From Aldehydirespirator sp965204875 (GTDB taxonomy: Bacteria; Actinomycetota; Acidimicrobiia; Acidimicrobiales; Aldehydirespiratoraceae): DNA of 64,000 nucleotides. A program made the position numbers and the translations under genes. The notes under the pieces are model-generated. The model saw nothing but the letters and a program-made list of their open reading frames with translations. It did no database searches and was not told the origin of the DNA. The stretch covers positions 1,364,001-1,428,000 of the forward strand of contig OZ242020.1 in the NCBI GenBank assembly GCA_965204875.1, read 5' to 3'. Positions 51,231-59,873 of this stretch are shown here, in pieces (the stretch's first letter is position 1; every line of letters begins with the position of its first letter).

Positions 51231-51665
51231 GTGACTCGCAACACCATGAACACCGAGACCCTCACCCTGGAAGGGGCCAAGCTCGCCGCGGGCGCGGCCC
51301 TGGCAACGGCCGAGGATCACGGCTTGGCCGTTTGCGTGGCGGTGGTGAACGCCACGGGCAACCTCGTGCTGGTACACCGCATGGACAACGTGGTGGAGAT
51401 AGCCCTCGACAACGCCATCGCCAAGGCCCAGGCCGCCCTCAACTTCAGGCGCGACACCGCAGCGCTGTCGGACTACTTCGGCACGGACACCTCGCTGGGG
51501 CCGCCCATGACGGCCCGCCACCACATCCTGGCGGTAGAGGGCGGCGAGCCCCTCACGACTTCGCAGGGAACGATCGTGGGAGCGCTCGGCATCTCCGGCG
51601 CCAAGCACGCCGAGGACGTGGTGTGCTCGCAGGCTGCGGCCGCGGCCTTCACCGCCGCCTCCTGA
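51231..51665 (+). CDS. GlcG/HbpS-family (DUF336) protein
   Basis: 144 residues from a GTG (ATG at 51246 possible). The family pattern is clear: LTLEGAKLAAGAALATAEDHG, VAVVNATGNLVLVHRMDN, AIAKAQAAL and VVGALGISGA. Members bind heme or cobalamin or have unknown roles in catabolic operons. It lies between ridA and an MFS gene. Confidence 0.88.
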   Translation: MTRNTMNTETLTLEGAKLAAGAALATAEDHGLAVCVAVVNATGNLVLVHRMDNVVEIALDNAIAKAQAALNFRRDTAALSDYFGTDTSLGPPMTARHHILAVEGGEPLTTSQGTIVGALGISGAKHAEDVVCSQAAAAAFTAAS

Positions 51666-51790
51666 CCGGCACGAGCCAGGCCGCGGCCCCCGATCCGGGG
51701 GGTGGCGCCTCGCCCCGTCGTCGGGCTGCCTCAACCCAAGACGCGGCCGAGCGGGGCGGCGAGGCTCCCGGCGCGGCCCCGGTCCGGGCG

Positions 51791-52951
51791 GTGACGGCCT
51801 CCGTCGCCTGCCTGAGCGCGAGCATCCTGCCGGGCTTTCTCACCGGCGCGTTCGGCAACGACATCAAGGCGGAGTTCGGCATCGGCGACACCGGGCTCGG
51901 CTTGGCCCTCGCGGCCACCTACGGGCTGTCGGCCGTCGCCACCGTGCATGCGGGCGAGTTCTCGGACCGGGTCGGGTGGCGGCGCAGCCTGCTGATCTCG
52001 ATGTGGGTCACGCTCGCGGGCTACGCGGCCGTGATAGCTCTGGCCCGGTCGTTCGCGGGCTTCCTGGTGGCGCTGGCGGTGGCCGGAGCGGGCCTGACGC
52101 TGGCCGGACCGGCCGCCAAGGTGCTGGTCGCGCGCCATGTGGCCCCGCGGCGCCACGGCCTGGCGTTCGGGGTGCACATGTCGGGAATCCCGCTGGCGAC
52201 GCTGCTGGCCGGTCTGATGGTGCCGCTTCTGGGTGGCAGCGCGCCGCTGGGCGACTTGGGATGGCGCCTGGCCTTCGCCGGCGGGGCGGCCCTCACCGTG
52301 GCCGGGATGCTGATGCTTCCCGCCGGCGAAGACCCGGCGGGCGTGCCGCCCGCGCTGGCCGCGCCTCAAGCGGGCCGCTTCGGGCACGTGAGGCTGGGAC
52401 CGCTGTTCGTGTTCGGGGCCGCGGCCACGCTCGCCTCCTCAGCGGTGATCGGAGCGGCGACGTTCTTCGTGGTCAGCAGCGAGGGCGCGGGCATCTCAGA
52501 GGGCGCGGCCGGACTGCTGCTGTCGGTGGCCAGCGCAGGGGTGATCGCGGTCAGGATCACCCTGGGCGTGCTGGCCGACCGGGACCGCTCGGGCGCGGTC
52601 GGCACCGTGGCGGTGCTGCTGGCCGCCAGCGCGTCCGGGTACATGCTCATGGCCGCGGACGCGCCGGGGCTCTACGCGCTGGGAGGCCAGGTGTCGATCA
52701 TCCTGGGATGGTCGTGGCCCGCGCTGATGGTGGTGGCCGTTGTGCGGATGAGCCCGCACGCCCCCGGGCTGGCGTCCGCCTTCGTGGTCAGCGGCCTGAA
52801 CCTGGGCGCAGTGGCCGGGCCGGCCGCCTTCGGCGTGATCAGCGACACGGTGTCGCCGCCCGCCGCACTCTGGGTCGCAGGATCCGCGGCGCTGGCCGCA
52901 GCCTGCTTGAGCCTGCTCGGCCGCCTGCTCACGCGCTCTCCCTGGGCTTGA
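51791..52951 (+). CDS. Major facilitator superfamily transporter
   Basis: 386 residues from a GTG at 51791; the frame is open further upstream through a Pro/Ala/Arg-rich stretch that is not membrane-like. About 11-12 hydrophobic segments and an MFS motif-A loop, GEFSDRVGWRRSLL. The last ~10 codons (LLTRSPWA) are the antisense of a duplicated methyltransferase 3' end, so the natural C-terminus was probably altered by that duplication. The substrate is unknown; the context is the RidA/GlcG genes. Confidence 0.85.
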   Translation: MTASVACLSASILPGFLTGAFGNDIKAEFGIGDTGLGLALAATYGLSAVATVHAGEFSDRVGWRRSLLISMWVTLAGYAAVIALARSFAGFLVALAVAGAGLTLAGPAAKVLVARHVAPRRHGLAFGVHMSGIPLATLLAGLMVPLLGGSAPLGDLGWRLAFAGGAALTVAGMLMLPAGEDPAGVPPALAAPQAGRFGHVRLGPLFVFGAAATLASSAVIGAATFFVVSSEGAGISEGAAGLLLSVASAGVIAVRITLGVLADRDRSGAVGTVAVLLAASASGYMLMAADAPGLYALGGQVSIILGWSWPALMVVAVVRMSPHAPGLASAFVVSGLNLGAVAGPAAFGVISDTVSPPAALWVAGSAALAAACLSLLGRLLTRSPWA

Positions 52952-53033
52952 GACGGCGCTGCTTGCCGCCGTCCTCGGGCAGTCGAGGATCGGCATCGCC
53001 GTTCCAGGGCGTGCCAGCCGAGCGCGACACCCG
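52929..53033 (-). pseudogene. Remnant of a DNA methyltransferase 3' end
   Basis: On the minus strand this encodes RVSRSAGTPWNGDADPRLPE and continues to the same RLKPRESA terminus as the intact methyltransferase (RVPRPGILWNGDTDPRLPE). DNA at 52923-53033 and 53980-54087 is about 85 percent identical and spaced 1057 nt. No other part of a second methyltransferase is present. It overlaps the MFS stop in antisense. Confidence 0.85.
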
Positions 53034-53146
53034 TGGTGAACTCCATCAGCGGTTGCGAATGGTCGGTCATGGTTGCCAGCGTCGAGTACACGGCTGGACG
53101 AGTCCAAGTGTGTGTCGGATCCGGCGCTGGCTCCTACTAGCCCGAC

Positions 53147-53539
53147 CTAAGGCACGCGCACGGCACGCTTGATGTCGTCGATGTTCGAGCAAGACCAGCC
53201 GAAGCTAAATTGACCGCACACAGCGTCCCTGAAGTCGTCAATCTCACTACGAAGGCTAGCGATCTCACCACTAAGGCTAACAACGTCCCTGTCGATGTCC
53301 TCGACATTCGAGCAGGACCAGCCGAAACCGCAAACGTCGTCCCTGAAGTCATCAATTTCACTACGAAGGCTAGCGATGTCTCTGCGAAGGCTGGCTATCT
53401 CATCAACCTCGGCGATATCATCGCGGGTCGTCCACGCCTCCCACCCCCACACGCCCACTGCGGCGGCGGCAGCGAGAAATACGAAGCCGAGGACAATCCC
53501 TCCGAAGACGGCCCAACCTCCGACATTGTCATCGCTCAC
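53147..53539 (-). CDS. Membrane-anchored protein with duplicated coiled-coil/cysteine repeat
   Basis: 130 residues from the ATG at 53539. A single transmembrane helix (AVFGGIVLGFVFLAAAAAVGVWGW) is followed by two copies of a ~40-residue unit: IASLRSEIDDFRD then VCG and FGWSCSN(V/I)(E/D)DI. Each unit has a short coiled coil and two cysteines, which could form disulfides outside the cell. The DNA of the units is also repeated. It shares the TM-plus-repeated-coiled-coil plan with the genes at 20731 and 39811. It lies between the two methyltransferase-tail copies. Confidence 0.65.
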   Translation of the reverse strand: MSDDNVGGWAVFGGIVLGFVFLAAAAAVGVWGWEAWTTRDDIAEVDEIASLRRDIASLRSEIDDFRDDVCGFGWSCSNVEDIDRDVVSLSGEIASLRSEIDDFRDAVCGQFSFGWSCSNIDDIKRAVRVP

Positions 53540-53598
53540 AACATATCCTCCTCCGCCCGCAGTGCGGCACCGCAGCAGCTTGACACCACGCCGTCAAG

Positions 53599-53820
53599 CT
53601 ACTTCCAGACGCGCGCTTTGGCAAGCCGATGTTTGGCGGTGCTTACACCAGGTTGGTGGCATCGGAGACTGCGATGTCGCCGCGCCGTCACAGCGGCCCG
53701 AAAACTGTGCCCACGTGTCCACGACCGCACCTCGCTTGTCGTCCAGGTCACCCGAGCCACCTCGCCGCCGCGAAGGTAGACTAGCTTGCGCTCTCTCAGC
53801 CGGATACTTCGCTCGTCCAT
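53599..53820 (-). CDS. Possible small basic protein
   Basis: 73 residues from the ATG at 53820 with GGAAGGG about 9 nt upstream. Strongly basic (RSIRLRERKLVYLRGGEVAR), no family recognised. It is the only plausible gene in the 446-nt stretch 53540-53985, which is otherwise featureless. Confidence 0.3.
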   Translation of the reverse strand: MDERSIRLRERKLVYLRGGEVARVTWTTSEVRSWTRGHSFRAAVTARRHRSLRCHQPGVSTAKHRLAKARVWK

Positions 53821-53985
53821 CCGAACACCCTTCCCTATTTGTAGCCAATCGCCGCGAATCGCGGGCAGCGCGAGAGTAGCACGCAAGCGAGACACGGGAT
53901 AGAGGACGTGCCGCAGGAGGGAGCATGGCTAACCCGCAACATGCGCACACAACCTCACGCGAACCAACACCTAGAGACAGCCTGC

Positions 53986-55032
53986 TCACGCGCTCTCCCT
54001 GGGCTTGAGACGGCGCTGCTTGCCACCGTCCTCGGGCAATCGAGGATCGGTGTCGCCGTTCCATAGGATGCCGGGGCGCGGCACCCGATAGTAGTTGGAC
54101 GGGTCGTCGGGGTTGGTGATGGGTCTCGCGGTCGGCCGAGGCTCAAGGACAAAGCGGCCCAAGGCCGCCTCACAGTATTCCTGCAACAACTCGATACATA
54201 TCCAGCGACGCTTCGTTCGTTCACATACCTCACCGGTAACGCAGCTCCCAGCAAAAGGATCAAGTACAAGATCGTCAGGTTCGGTAAGCATACGAACGAA
54301 ATACTCTGGCAGTTCGGCCGGGAACCTTGCTGGGTGTGGCTTAAGGCCGTTCTCTTTACAATACCGCAGATAAAAACTATTACTCTCAGTGTTCGGGATA
54401 GCAATCAGATTGGGCGGAATGGCCGCACCATTATCGACGCTGAAATGTTCGCCAATATCATGGCCCGACGGCCGCTTCTTGGCGCGGTAGCCCTTGGCCA
54501 ACAGTTCCTGCATGCTTGAGCTATAAGGCTGAAGAACTCGGCGGTTGCTGGCCATCGGCCAGGGTGTCTTTGATAGCCACCAGACCGTATTGATGGCATC
54601 CTTCACCCGAACCCGTCGTACCGTAACCCACTCCGCCGGTGTGGGAAGTTTAGATGGGTTCCACCAATAAAATTCCTGTGCCAGGTGAAATTCAAACACC
54701 TCACACAAGTCGATCAGCAACTTGAAGTGGTAAAGGCTGCGTGTCGGGTAGCCCTTGTTCCAAGCCCCGCCGATGTCGATGACCAGGCTACCGTTATTCC
54801 TAAGGATGCGATGAAACTCGGCAGCGAAAGAGCGAAACCATTCGACGTAATCATCGGCCTCGACGTTGCCATAGTCCTTCTTGCGCACCAACCCGAATGG
54901 CGGACTCGTCATTATGAGCTGCACAGACTCGTCCTCAAAGGAGGCCATCGCTTCTAGACTGTCACCATGAATAATCTTGCCGAAGTCCGTCTGGTGGAAA
55001 GTACAATAGTTGGCCGTATCCTGCGTCTGCAT
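53986..55032 (-). CDS. DNA methyltransferase, N4-cytosine/N6-adenine beta class
   Basis: 348 residues. Motif IV is TSPPF, followed later by motif I DPFAGSCVTGEVC, the order of the beta class; TSPP(Y/F) is more often N4-cytosine. The N-terminus GKIIHGDSLEAMASFEDESV is typical of type II modification enzymes. It starts 11 nt after the endonuclease gene and is clearly lower in GC than the flanking genes, indicating acquisition by transfer. It should protect the host from the adjacent endonuclease. Its 3' end is duplicated at 52929. Confidence 0.93.
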   Translation of the reverse strand: MQTQDTANYCTFHQTDFGKIIHGDSLEAMASFEDESVQLIMTSPPFGLVRKKDYGNVEADDYVEWFRSFAAEFHRILRNNGSLVIDIGGAWNKGYPTRSLYHFKLLIDLCEVFEFHLAQEFYWWNPSKLPTPAEWVTVRRVRVKDAINTVWWLSKTPWPMASNRRVLQPYSSSMQELLAKGYRAKKRPSGHDIGEHFSVDNGAAIPPNLIAIPNTESNSFYLRYCKENGLKPHPARFPAELPEYFVRMLTEPDDLVLDPFAGSCVTGEVCERTKRRWICIELLQEYCEAALGRFVLEPRPTARPITNPDDPSNYYRVPRPGILWNGDTDPRLPEDGGKQRRLKPRESA

Positions 55033-55043
55033 CGATAATCTCC

Positions 55044-56414
55044 CTATGAATCCAGACTCTTGAGTTGCATGGCATGACCCGCTTCACGCTCCAATATATC
55101 AACAAGCACAGCGGGGCACGCATCGATTAGAGAGAGGTCGTCACCATCAACCATAACAATGCAGAGATTGGTAGATGCCATGACCTTATCGGCATATCGA
55201 CGAGCTTCTTCACCGATCTTGCCAGTAGATATCATGACGATCACGTTACTATTGAGAAGGTGCGTGAGACCAACTTCCTTGGCAACATCGTTGAGCGAAA
55301 CGTGAGCGGTGTTCTTGCACTGGATCTGCCAGCGCGAGTAGATGAGTCGTGTGCTTTCAAAGATCAGATCCACCTCTGCCCCGCCGGTAGCCGTGCCACG
55401 GATGCGGGTCGTAACGTAGGTTAGATCTACGAGCCGCATCAATTTGAACGCGAGCGCCTCGAGGGCAAGGCCGCGAATGTGAGTATCATTGGATTGGAGT
55501 TCGTTGCGAATGTCCTGGAGAGACTTTCGCAATAGGGGCCGAAGATCGGAGTGTGTCTGATGTTCAAGCTGCGCGATTAGAGGTTCAATAATATCAGTGA
55601 CAAGTTTGTCAGTGACAGTGACCAGGAAGGGTTTAGCACCGCGTCCAATTGTCCTGGTGCCACGCTCAAGGTTTATATACCCGGCTTCACGTAGAGGGTA
55701 GAGGACTTGTTTAGGCAAGTTTTTCTCGTTGAAGTTAGCGCCATAGGTAGCGGAAGCCAGCCGCTCGACATCATTGGATAGGTGCGGTCCACCACCGTCA
55801 AGGTTGGCGAGCGTTTTGAGATAGGCGCGCTGCTCCGGTGATAAGGCGGCGAGTTCTTCGAATTCTTGAACAGAAATGCCAAGAAGTTCATTGAGACGAG
55901 ACTGGTCAACACGATAGCCAAGGACAATGACACCAGCTCTCTCAAGCCATAGTCGCAGGGTGCTCATGTTCTTGCTGCCGCGCGGAACAACGATCCCACG
56001 TTCATTGAGCCAGCGACTGAGTTCGTTTAGATTGACAGGCTCACCCGCAGCCTGCATGTCGAGCAGACATTGAACGAAGTTCATCCCCTGACAGTTCTTT
56101 AGAATATGGCGACCAAATTCCTCGAGGAGGGCAGCTTCACCGTGAAGGAGGCCATGGAGCCGCAGGCCGACCTCGGTGAGGGTGGCGTCCTTCTCGTTGA
56201 TCAAGCCATAAGCACGCATCCCCAGCTTCGTGTTGTTGGCAAGTTTGCCCTTGTTTTCGTCGGAGATGTTTCGCCGCGCGAAATAGCGGTCGCGCACGGC
56301 GCTCTCGAAAGCCCTCCAGTCAGTACCGTGCTGGTGCGCCAACTCCAGAAGGACTCCAAGATCGATTACGTCCGGGGAGAACTCGCTGCCGAAGGGGAGG
56401 TCGCTACGCGGCAT
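55044..56414 (-). CDS. Restriction endonuclease, PD-(D/E)xK fold
   Basis: 456 residues. The N-terminal two-thirds are helical with winged-helix-like segments (LSRWLNERGIVVPRG, LPKQVLYPLREAGYINLERG). The C-terminal nuclease domain has GGAEVDLIFES and WQIQCKNT, a D...QxK active site of Mrr-like enzymes, then VSLNDVAKEVGLTHLL. Low GC, like the methyltransferase it precedes. The recognition site is unknown. Confidence 0.88.
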   Translation of the reverse strand: MPRSDLPFGSEFSPDVIDLGVLLELAHQHGTDWRAFESAVRDRYFARRNISDENKGKLANNTKLGMRAYGLINEKDATLTEVGLRLHGLLHGEAALLEEFGRHILKNCQGMNFVQCLLDMQAAGEPVNLNELSRWLNERGIVVPRGSKNMSTLRLWLERAGVIVLGYRVDQSRLNELLGISVQEFEELAALSPEQRAYLKTLANLDGGGPHLSNDVERLASATYGANFNEKNLPKQVLYPLREAGYINLERGTRTIGRGAKPFLVTVTDKLVTDIIEPLIAQLEHQTHSDLRPLLRKSLQDIRNELQSNDTHIRGLALEALAFKLMRLVDLTYVTTRIRGTATGGAEVDLIFESTRLIYSRWQIQCKNTAHVSLNDVAKEVGLTHLLNSNVIVMISTGKIGEEARRYADKVMASTNLCIVMVDGDDLSLIDACPAVLVDILEREAGHAMQLKSLDS

Positions 56415-56655
56415 TACAGGCTTCTGAGGTCAGGGGCAAGTTCGCCGTTGGCGATCGCCGACATAGGGCAGTGTAGGCGGCGTGTCCGTTGTGGAGTTGC
56501 GCTACCATCGTGGCCGACGCGCGACCCAACCCGGCGTTGGCCACGGAACCGTCCTCAGGACCGGGTTCGTCTAGCTCCAGGTTGGATGGAGCCGTGCGTC
56601 TGGACGTCTTGTGAAACTCCATGCGCAACCCCTTGCGCATTGCCTCGCGAGTCAT
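56404..56655 (-). CDS. Possible small ORF ahead of the endonuclease gene
   Basis: 83 residues from the ATG at 56655; its stop overlaps the endonuclease start. N-terminus basic (MTREAMRKGLRMEFHKTSRR); no family. A control protein would be expected here, but no helix-turn-helix is visible. The rest of the 490-nt gap 56415-56905 shows only the dppB-type gene's ribosome site. Confidence 0.2.
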   Translation of the reverse strand: MTREAMRKGLRMEFHKTSRRTAPSNLELDEPGPEDGSVANAGLGRASATMVAQLHNGHAAYTALCRRSPTANLPLTSEACNAA

Positions 56656-56905
56656 GGGAGCACCGTACTCGACAGGTGTGACACGCGAAGGACCCATGCC
56701 CCGCAGGAGGCTTGAGGCGATGTCGCCTCGGCCGACGCCGAGGAGCGTCAGCCCGCGTGCCCGCAGGGGCTTGGGTTCGGCAGGACTCGAGCATCCGCCA
56801 CAGAGCCGCCGGCTGCGCGGTTGCGGTGACCGGGGCTTGATGGGATTACGGTATACCGGTCGGGTCGGCGCAGAGGCCCGTGCCGGCAGACCGGGAGGAA
56901 GCGCG

Positions 56906-57826
56906 TTGCTTCGATGGCTCGCCAGACGCATCATCGCGGCGGCCCTGGTGGTATTCGTGGTCACGTCCCTGGTGTTCGTGGTGACCCACGTCTTCACCGA
57001 CCCGGCCACCGTGTCACTGCCGCTGGAGGCCACACCCGAGCACCGGGCGAACCGCCGCACCCAGCTCGGCCTCGACCGGCCCCTGGCCGTGCAGTACTGG
57101 GACTTCATCTCGGGTCTCGCCACAGGCGACATGGGCGAGTCGTTCTGGCAGGGCCGCCCGGCCTCGACGCTGGTGCTCGAGCGCCTGCCGGCCACGCTCA
57201 AGCTGGTGGCCGGAGCCACCGCCGTGACGGTGCTGCTCGCCGCGCCGATGGGGATGCTGGCTGCCTGGTGGGAGCGCCGCTTCGCCGATCACGCCGTGCT
57301 CGGCTTCTCGATGGCCTCGATCAGCGCTCCGCCGTTCTGGATCGGCTACCTGCTGATCATCGTGTTCGCGGTGCAGCTCGGCTGGGTGCCGACCTTCGGA
57401 TCGCGCGGGCTGACCTCGCTGATCCTGCCGTCGCTCGCAATCGGCCTGGCCAGCGCAGGCAGGCTGGCGCAGATGACCCGCCGCAGCATCGTGGAGGAGC
57501 TGCGAAAGCCCTACGCCGTGACCGCCATGTCGCGGGGCTTCTCACGGTCGCACACGATCGTGCATCACACCTTCCGCAACGTCGCATCCGGCTTCGTGAC
57601 CATGACTGGCTGGGAGCTGACCCGCATGTTCACCGGCTATACCGTGGTGATCGAGGTGGTGTTCGCCTGGCCCGGGGTCGGGCGGCTCGCCATTCACGCC
57701 ATCGAGAACCGCGACCTGGTCCTGGTCCAGGCCGCCGTGGTGGTGCTGGCCACGCTCGTGGTGATGACGAACCTGCTCGTGGACGTCGCCCGGCGCCTGA
57801 TCGACCCGCGAGTGGAGCTGGCATGA
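56906..57826 (+). CDS. Oligopeptide/nickel-type ABC permease, DppB family
   Basis: 306 residues from a TTG at 56906, with GGGAGG 7 nt upstream. Six membrane segments and the family motifs LGLDRPLAVQYWDFISGL, MASISAPPFWIGYLLIIVF and the cytoplasmic EAA-like loop. First gene of a four-gene transporter. The usual substrate-binding protein gene is absent from the window. Confidence 0.93.
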   Translation: MLRWLARRIIAAALVVFVVTSLVFVVTHVFTDPATVSLPLEATPEHRANRRTQLGLDRPLAVQYWDFISGLATGDMGESFWQGRPASTLVLERLPATLKLVAGATAVTVLLAAPMGMLAAWWERRFADHAVLGFSMASISAPPFWIGYLLIIVFAVQLGWVPTFGSRGLTSLILPSLAIGLASAGRLAQMTRRSIVEELRKPYAVTAMSRGFSRSHTIVHHTFRNVASGFVTMTGWELTRMFTGYTVVIEVVFAWPGVGRLAIHAIENRDLVLVQAAVVVLATLVVMTNLLVDVARRLIDPRVELA

Positions 57827-58779
57827 CCGCCGCGCAGGATCGCATGGCAGCGGGTGAGGGTGCTGTGACGGATGGCGCGGCGCCCGCAGAGGAAGTCAGT
57901 GTCCTGGCCGACCTCCGGTCCCATCTGCGCAAGTCGAAGGCGGGCATCGCCGGGCTCATCATCACCGGCGGCTTCGCGCTGATCGCCATAGTCGGCCCGT
58001 GGCTGCCGTTCATCAGCGACCCCGCCAAGCAGAGCCTGCCCGACAAGCTCACCCCTCCGGTCGGCTGGGGAGGGAGCTGGTCGCACCCACTCGGCACCGA
58101 CCAGCTGGGCCGAGACATACTGGCCCGGCTGATAGACGGTGCCCGCATCTCGCTGATAGTCGGTATTGCCGCAGTGTTGGCGGCCGCGCTGATCGGGACG
58201 GCCCTGGGGCTGATGGCGGGCTACGTCGGAGGCCGGATCGACACGCTCATCGTCTCCGCAGCCGATGTGCAGATGGCCTTTCCGGGCGTGCTGGCCGGCT
58301 TGATCCTGGTTGCGGCCTTCGGGCCGAGCGTGTGGCTGGTGATCATCGTCATCGCCATGTCGAGCTGGATGGTGTTCACCCGCGTCGGTCGCAACCTCGT
58401 GCTCACGCTCAAGACGTCGCTGTTCGTGGAGGCGTCGGAGCTGAGCGGCGCGCCGGCACGCCGGATCATGGCCCGCCACCTGCTCCCCAACCTCGTCAGC
58501 TCACTGATAACGCTGTGCGTGCTGGAACTGGCCGCGGCCATCCTGGCGGAGTCGGCGTTCGCCTTCCTCGGCTTCGGCGTGCAGCCGCCCCGCTCATCAT
58601 GGGGCCTGATGATCCAGCAGGGCCAGAGCTACATCACCGACGGCTGGTGGATCGTCACGTTCGCCGGCATGGCCATCGCTGTCGTCGTGTTGGGGGTGAA
58701 CCTGCTGTCACTGTGGCTGCAGTCGTTCAACGACGTGGCCGAGCGTGAGCAGATCATCCTCGACAGGCCGGGAGCCTGA
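57823..58779 (+). CDS. Oligopeptide/nickel-type ABC permease, DppC family
   Basis: 318 residues from an ATG overlapping the previous stop (ATGA). The DppC signature HPLGTDQLGRDILARLIDGARISL and the EAA loop (ASELSGAPARRIMARHLLPNL) are present. Pairs with the DppB-like permease. Confidence 0.94.
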   Translation: MTAAQDRMAAGEGAVTDGAAPAEEVSVLADLRSHLRKSKAGIAGLIITGGFALIAIVGPWLPFISDPAKQSLPDKLTPPVGWGGSWSHPLGTDQLGRDILARLIDGARISLIVGIAAVLAAALIGTALGLMAGYVGGRIDTLIVSAADVQMAFPGVLAGLILVAAFGPSVWLVIIVIAMSSWMVFTRVGRNLVLTLKTSLFVEASELSGAPARRIMARHLLPNLVSSLITLCVLELAAAILAESAFAFLGFGVQPPRSSWGLMIQQGQSYITDGWWIVTFAGMAIAVVVLGVNLLSLWLQSFNDVAEREQIILDRPGA

Positions 58780-58784
58780 GCAGC

Positions 58785-59873
58785 GTGAGCAGCCATCAAG
58801 CACCCCTGCTGGAGGTGAAGGACCTCACTGTGGGGTTTCCCACCCGTGACGGCACCGTTCTGGGGGTCGACGGGCTGAGCCTGAGCGTCGGATCCCACGA
58901 GCGTCTCGGCGTGGTGGGCGAGTCGGGCTCGGGCAAGAGCGTGATGGGCCTGGCCATCCTGGGCATGGTGCTGCCGCCGGGCCGGATCCTGGAGGGATCG
59001 GTTCGCTGGCGGGGCGAGAACGTGGCCGACCCCGCAGTGGCCAACCGGGTGCGGGGACGTGAGATCGCCATGATCTTCCAGGATCCGATGGTGTCGCTCA
59101 ACCCCCTCAAGACCGTGGGCGCCCAGCTGCGCGAGCTGCTGCGGCGCCGGGTCGGTCTGAGGGGTGCGGCCGTTCTGCAGCGCTCGCTGGAACTGCTCGA
59201 CATGGTGGGCATCGCCAACCCGCGGGAGCGCCTCAAGTCGTACGCGTTCGAGCTGTCGGGCGGGATGCGCCAGAGGGTGATGATCGCCACCGCGCTGGCC
59301 TGCGAGCCGACGCTGCTGATAGCGGACGAGCCCACCACCGGCCTCGACGTGACCATCCAGGACCAGATCCTCACTCTGCTCGGCGACCTGTCGACCCAGC
59401 TCGGCGTGTCGGTGCTGATGATCACCCACGACCTAGGCGTGGTCGCCCAGTTCTGTGACCGGGTGCAGGTGATGTACGCGGGGCGCGTTGTGGAGCGGGC
59501 CCCGATCACCGAGATGTTCGCCGACCCGCAGCATCCCTACTCGAAGGGTCTGCTCGGCTCGGTTCCCCGGCTCGACCGCAACGACGGCGAGCTGTCCGGT
59601 ATCCCGGGCGAGCCGCTCGACCGGGCCCGGTTCCCCCCGGGCTGCGCCTTCGAGCCCAGATGCACCGAGGCGACAGCAGCGTGTCGCGAGGCCCCGCCAC
59701 CGCTGCTCGAGACCGCGCACCGTCGCTGGGTCGCCTGCTTCAACCGCCCGCCGCCACGCCCCGCAAGCGTCGGAGACGCCGCATCCGCAGGTGCCGCTCG
59801 AACCGATGGCGATGCCGAAGGTGCCGCCCGAGCCGCGGGTGCCGATGCCGAGGCGCCGGGGGAGTCGGCGTGA
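58785..59873 (+). CDS. Oligopeptide-type ABC ATPase, DppD family
   Basis: 362 residues from a GTG 5 nt after the permease stop. Walker A VGESGSGKSVMG, signature LSGGMRQRVMIA, Walker B LLIADEPTT, and the C-terminal cysteine motif (GCAFEPRC, then AACREAPP) typical of OppD. An Ala/Gly/Asp-rich tail of ~35 residues is an extra extension. Its TGA overlaps the next gene's GTG. Confidence 0.94.
   Translation: MSSHQAPLLEVKDLTVGFPTRDGTVLGVDGLSLSVGSHERLGVVGESGSGKSVMGLAILGMVLPPGRILEGSVRWRGENVADPAVANRVRGREIAMIFQDPMVSLNPLKTVGAQLRELLRRRVGLRGAAVLQRSLELLDMVGIANPRERLKSYAFELSGGMRQRVMIATALACEPTLLIADEPTTGLDVTIQDQILTLLGDLSTQLGVSVLMITHDLGVVAQFCDRVQVMYAGRVVERAPITEMFADPQHPYSKGLLGSVPRLDRNDGELSGIPGEPLDRARFPPGCAFEPRCTEATAACREAPPPLLETAHRRWVACFNRPPPRPASVGDAASAGAARTDGDAEGAARAAGADAEAPGESA

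Noticed and set aside
52929..53033. Attachment-site direct repeats of an integrative element
   Set aside because: The repeated DNA is the coding 3' end of the methyltransferase, about 85 percent identical. There is no integrase or tRNA, so gene-tail duplication fits better.
56404..56655. Controller (C) protein of the restriction-modification system
   Set aside because: A small ORF is present, but no helix-turn-helix can be seen, so only a low-confidence hypothetical gene is listed.
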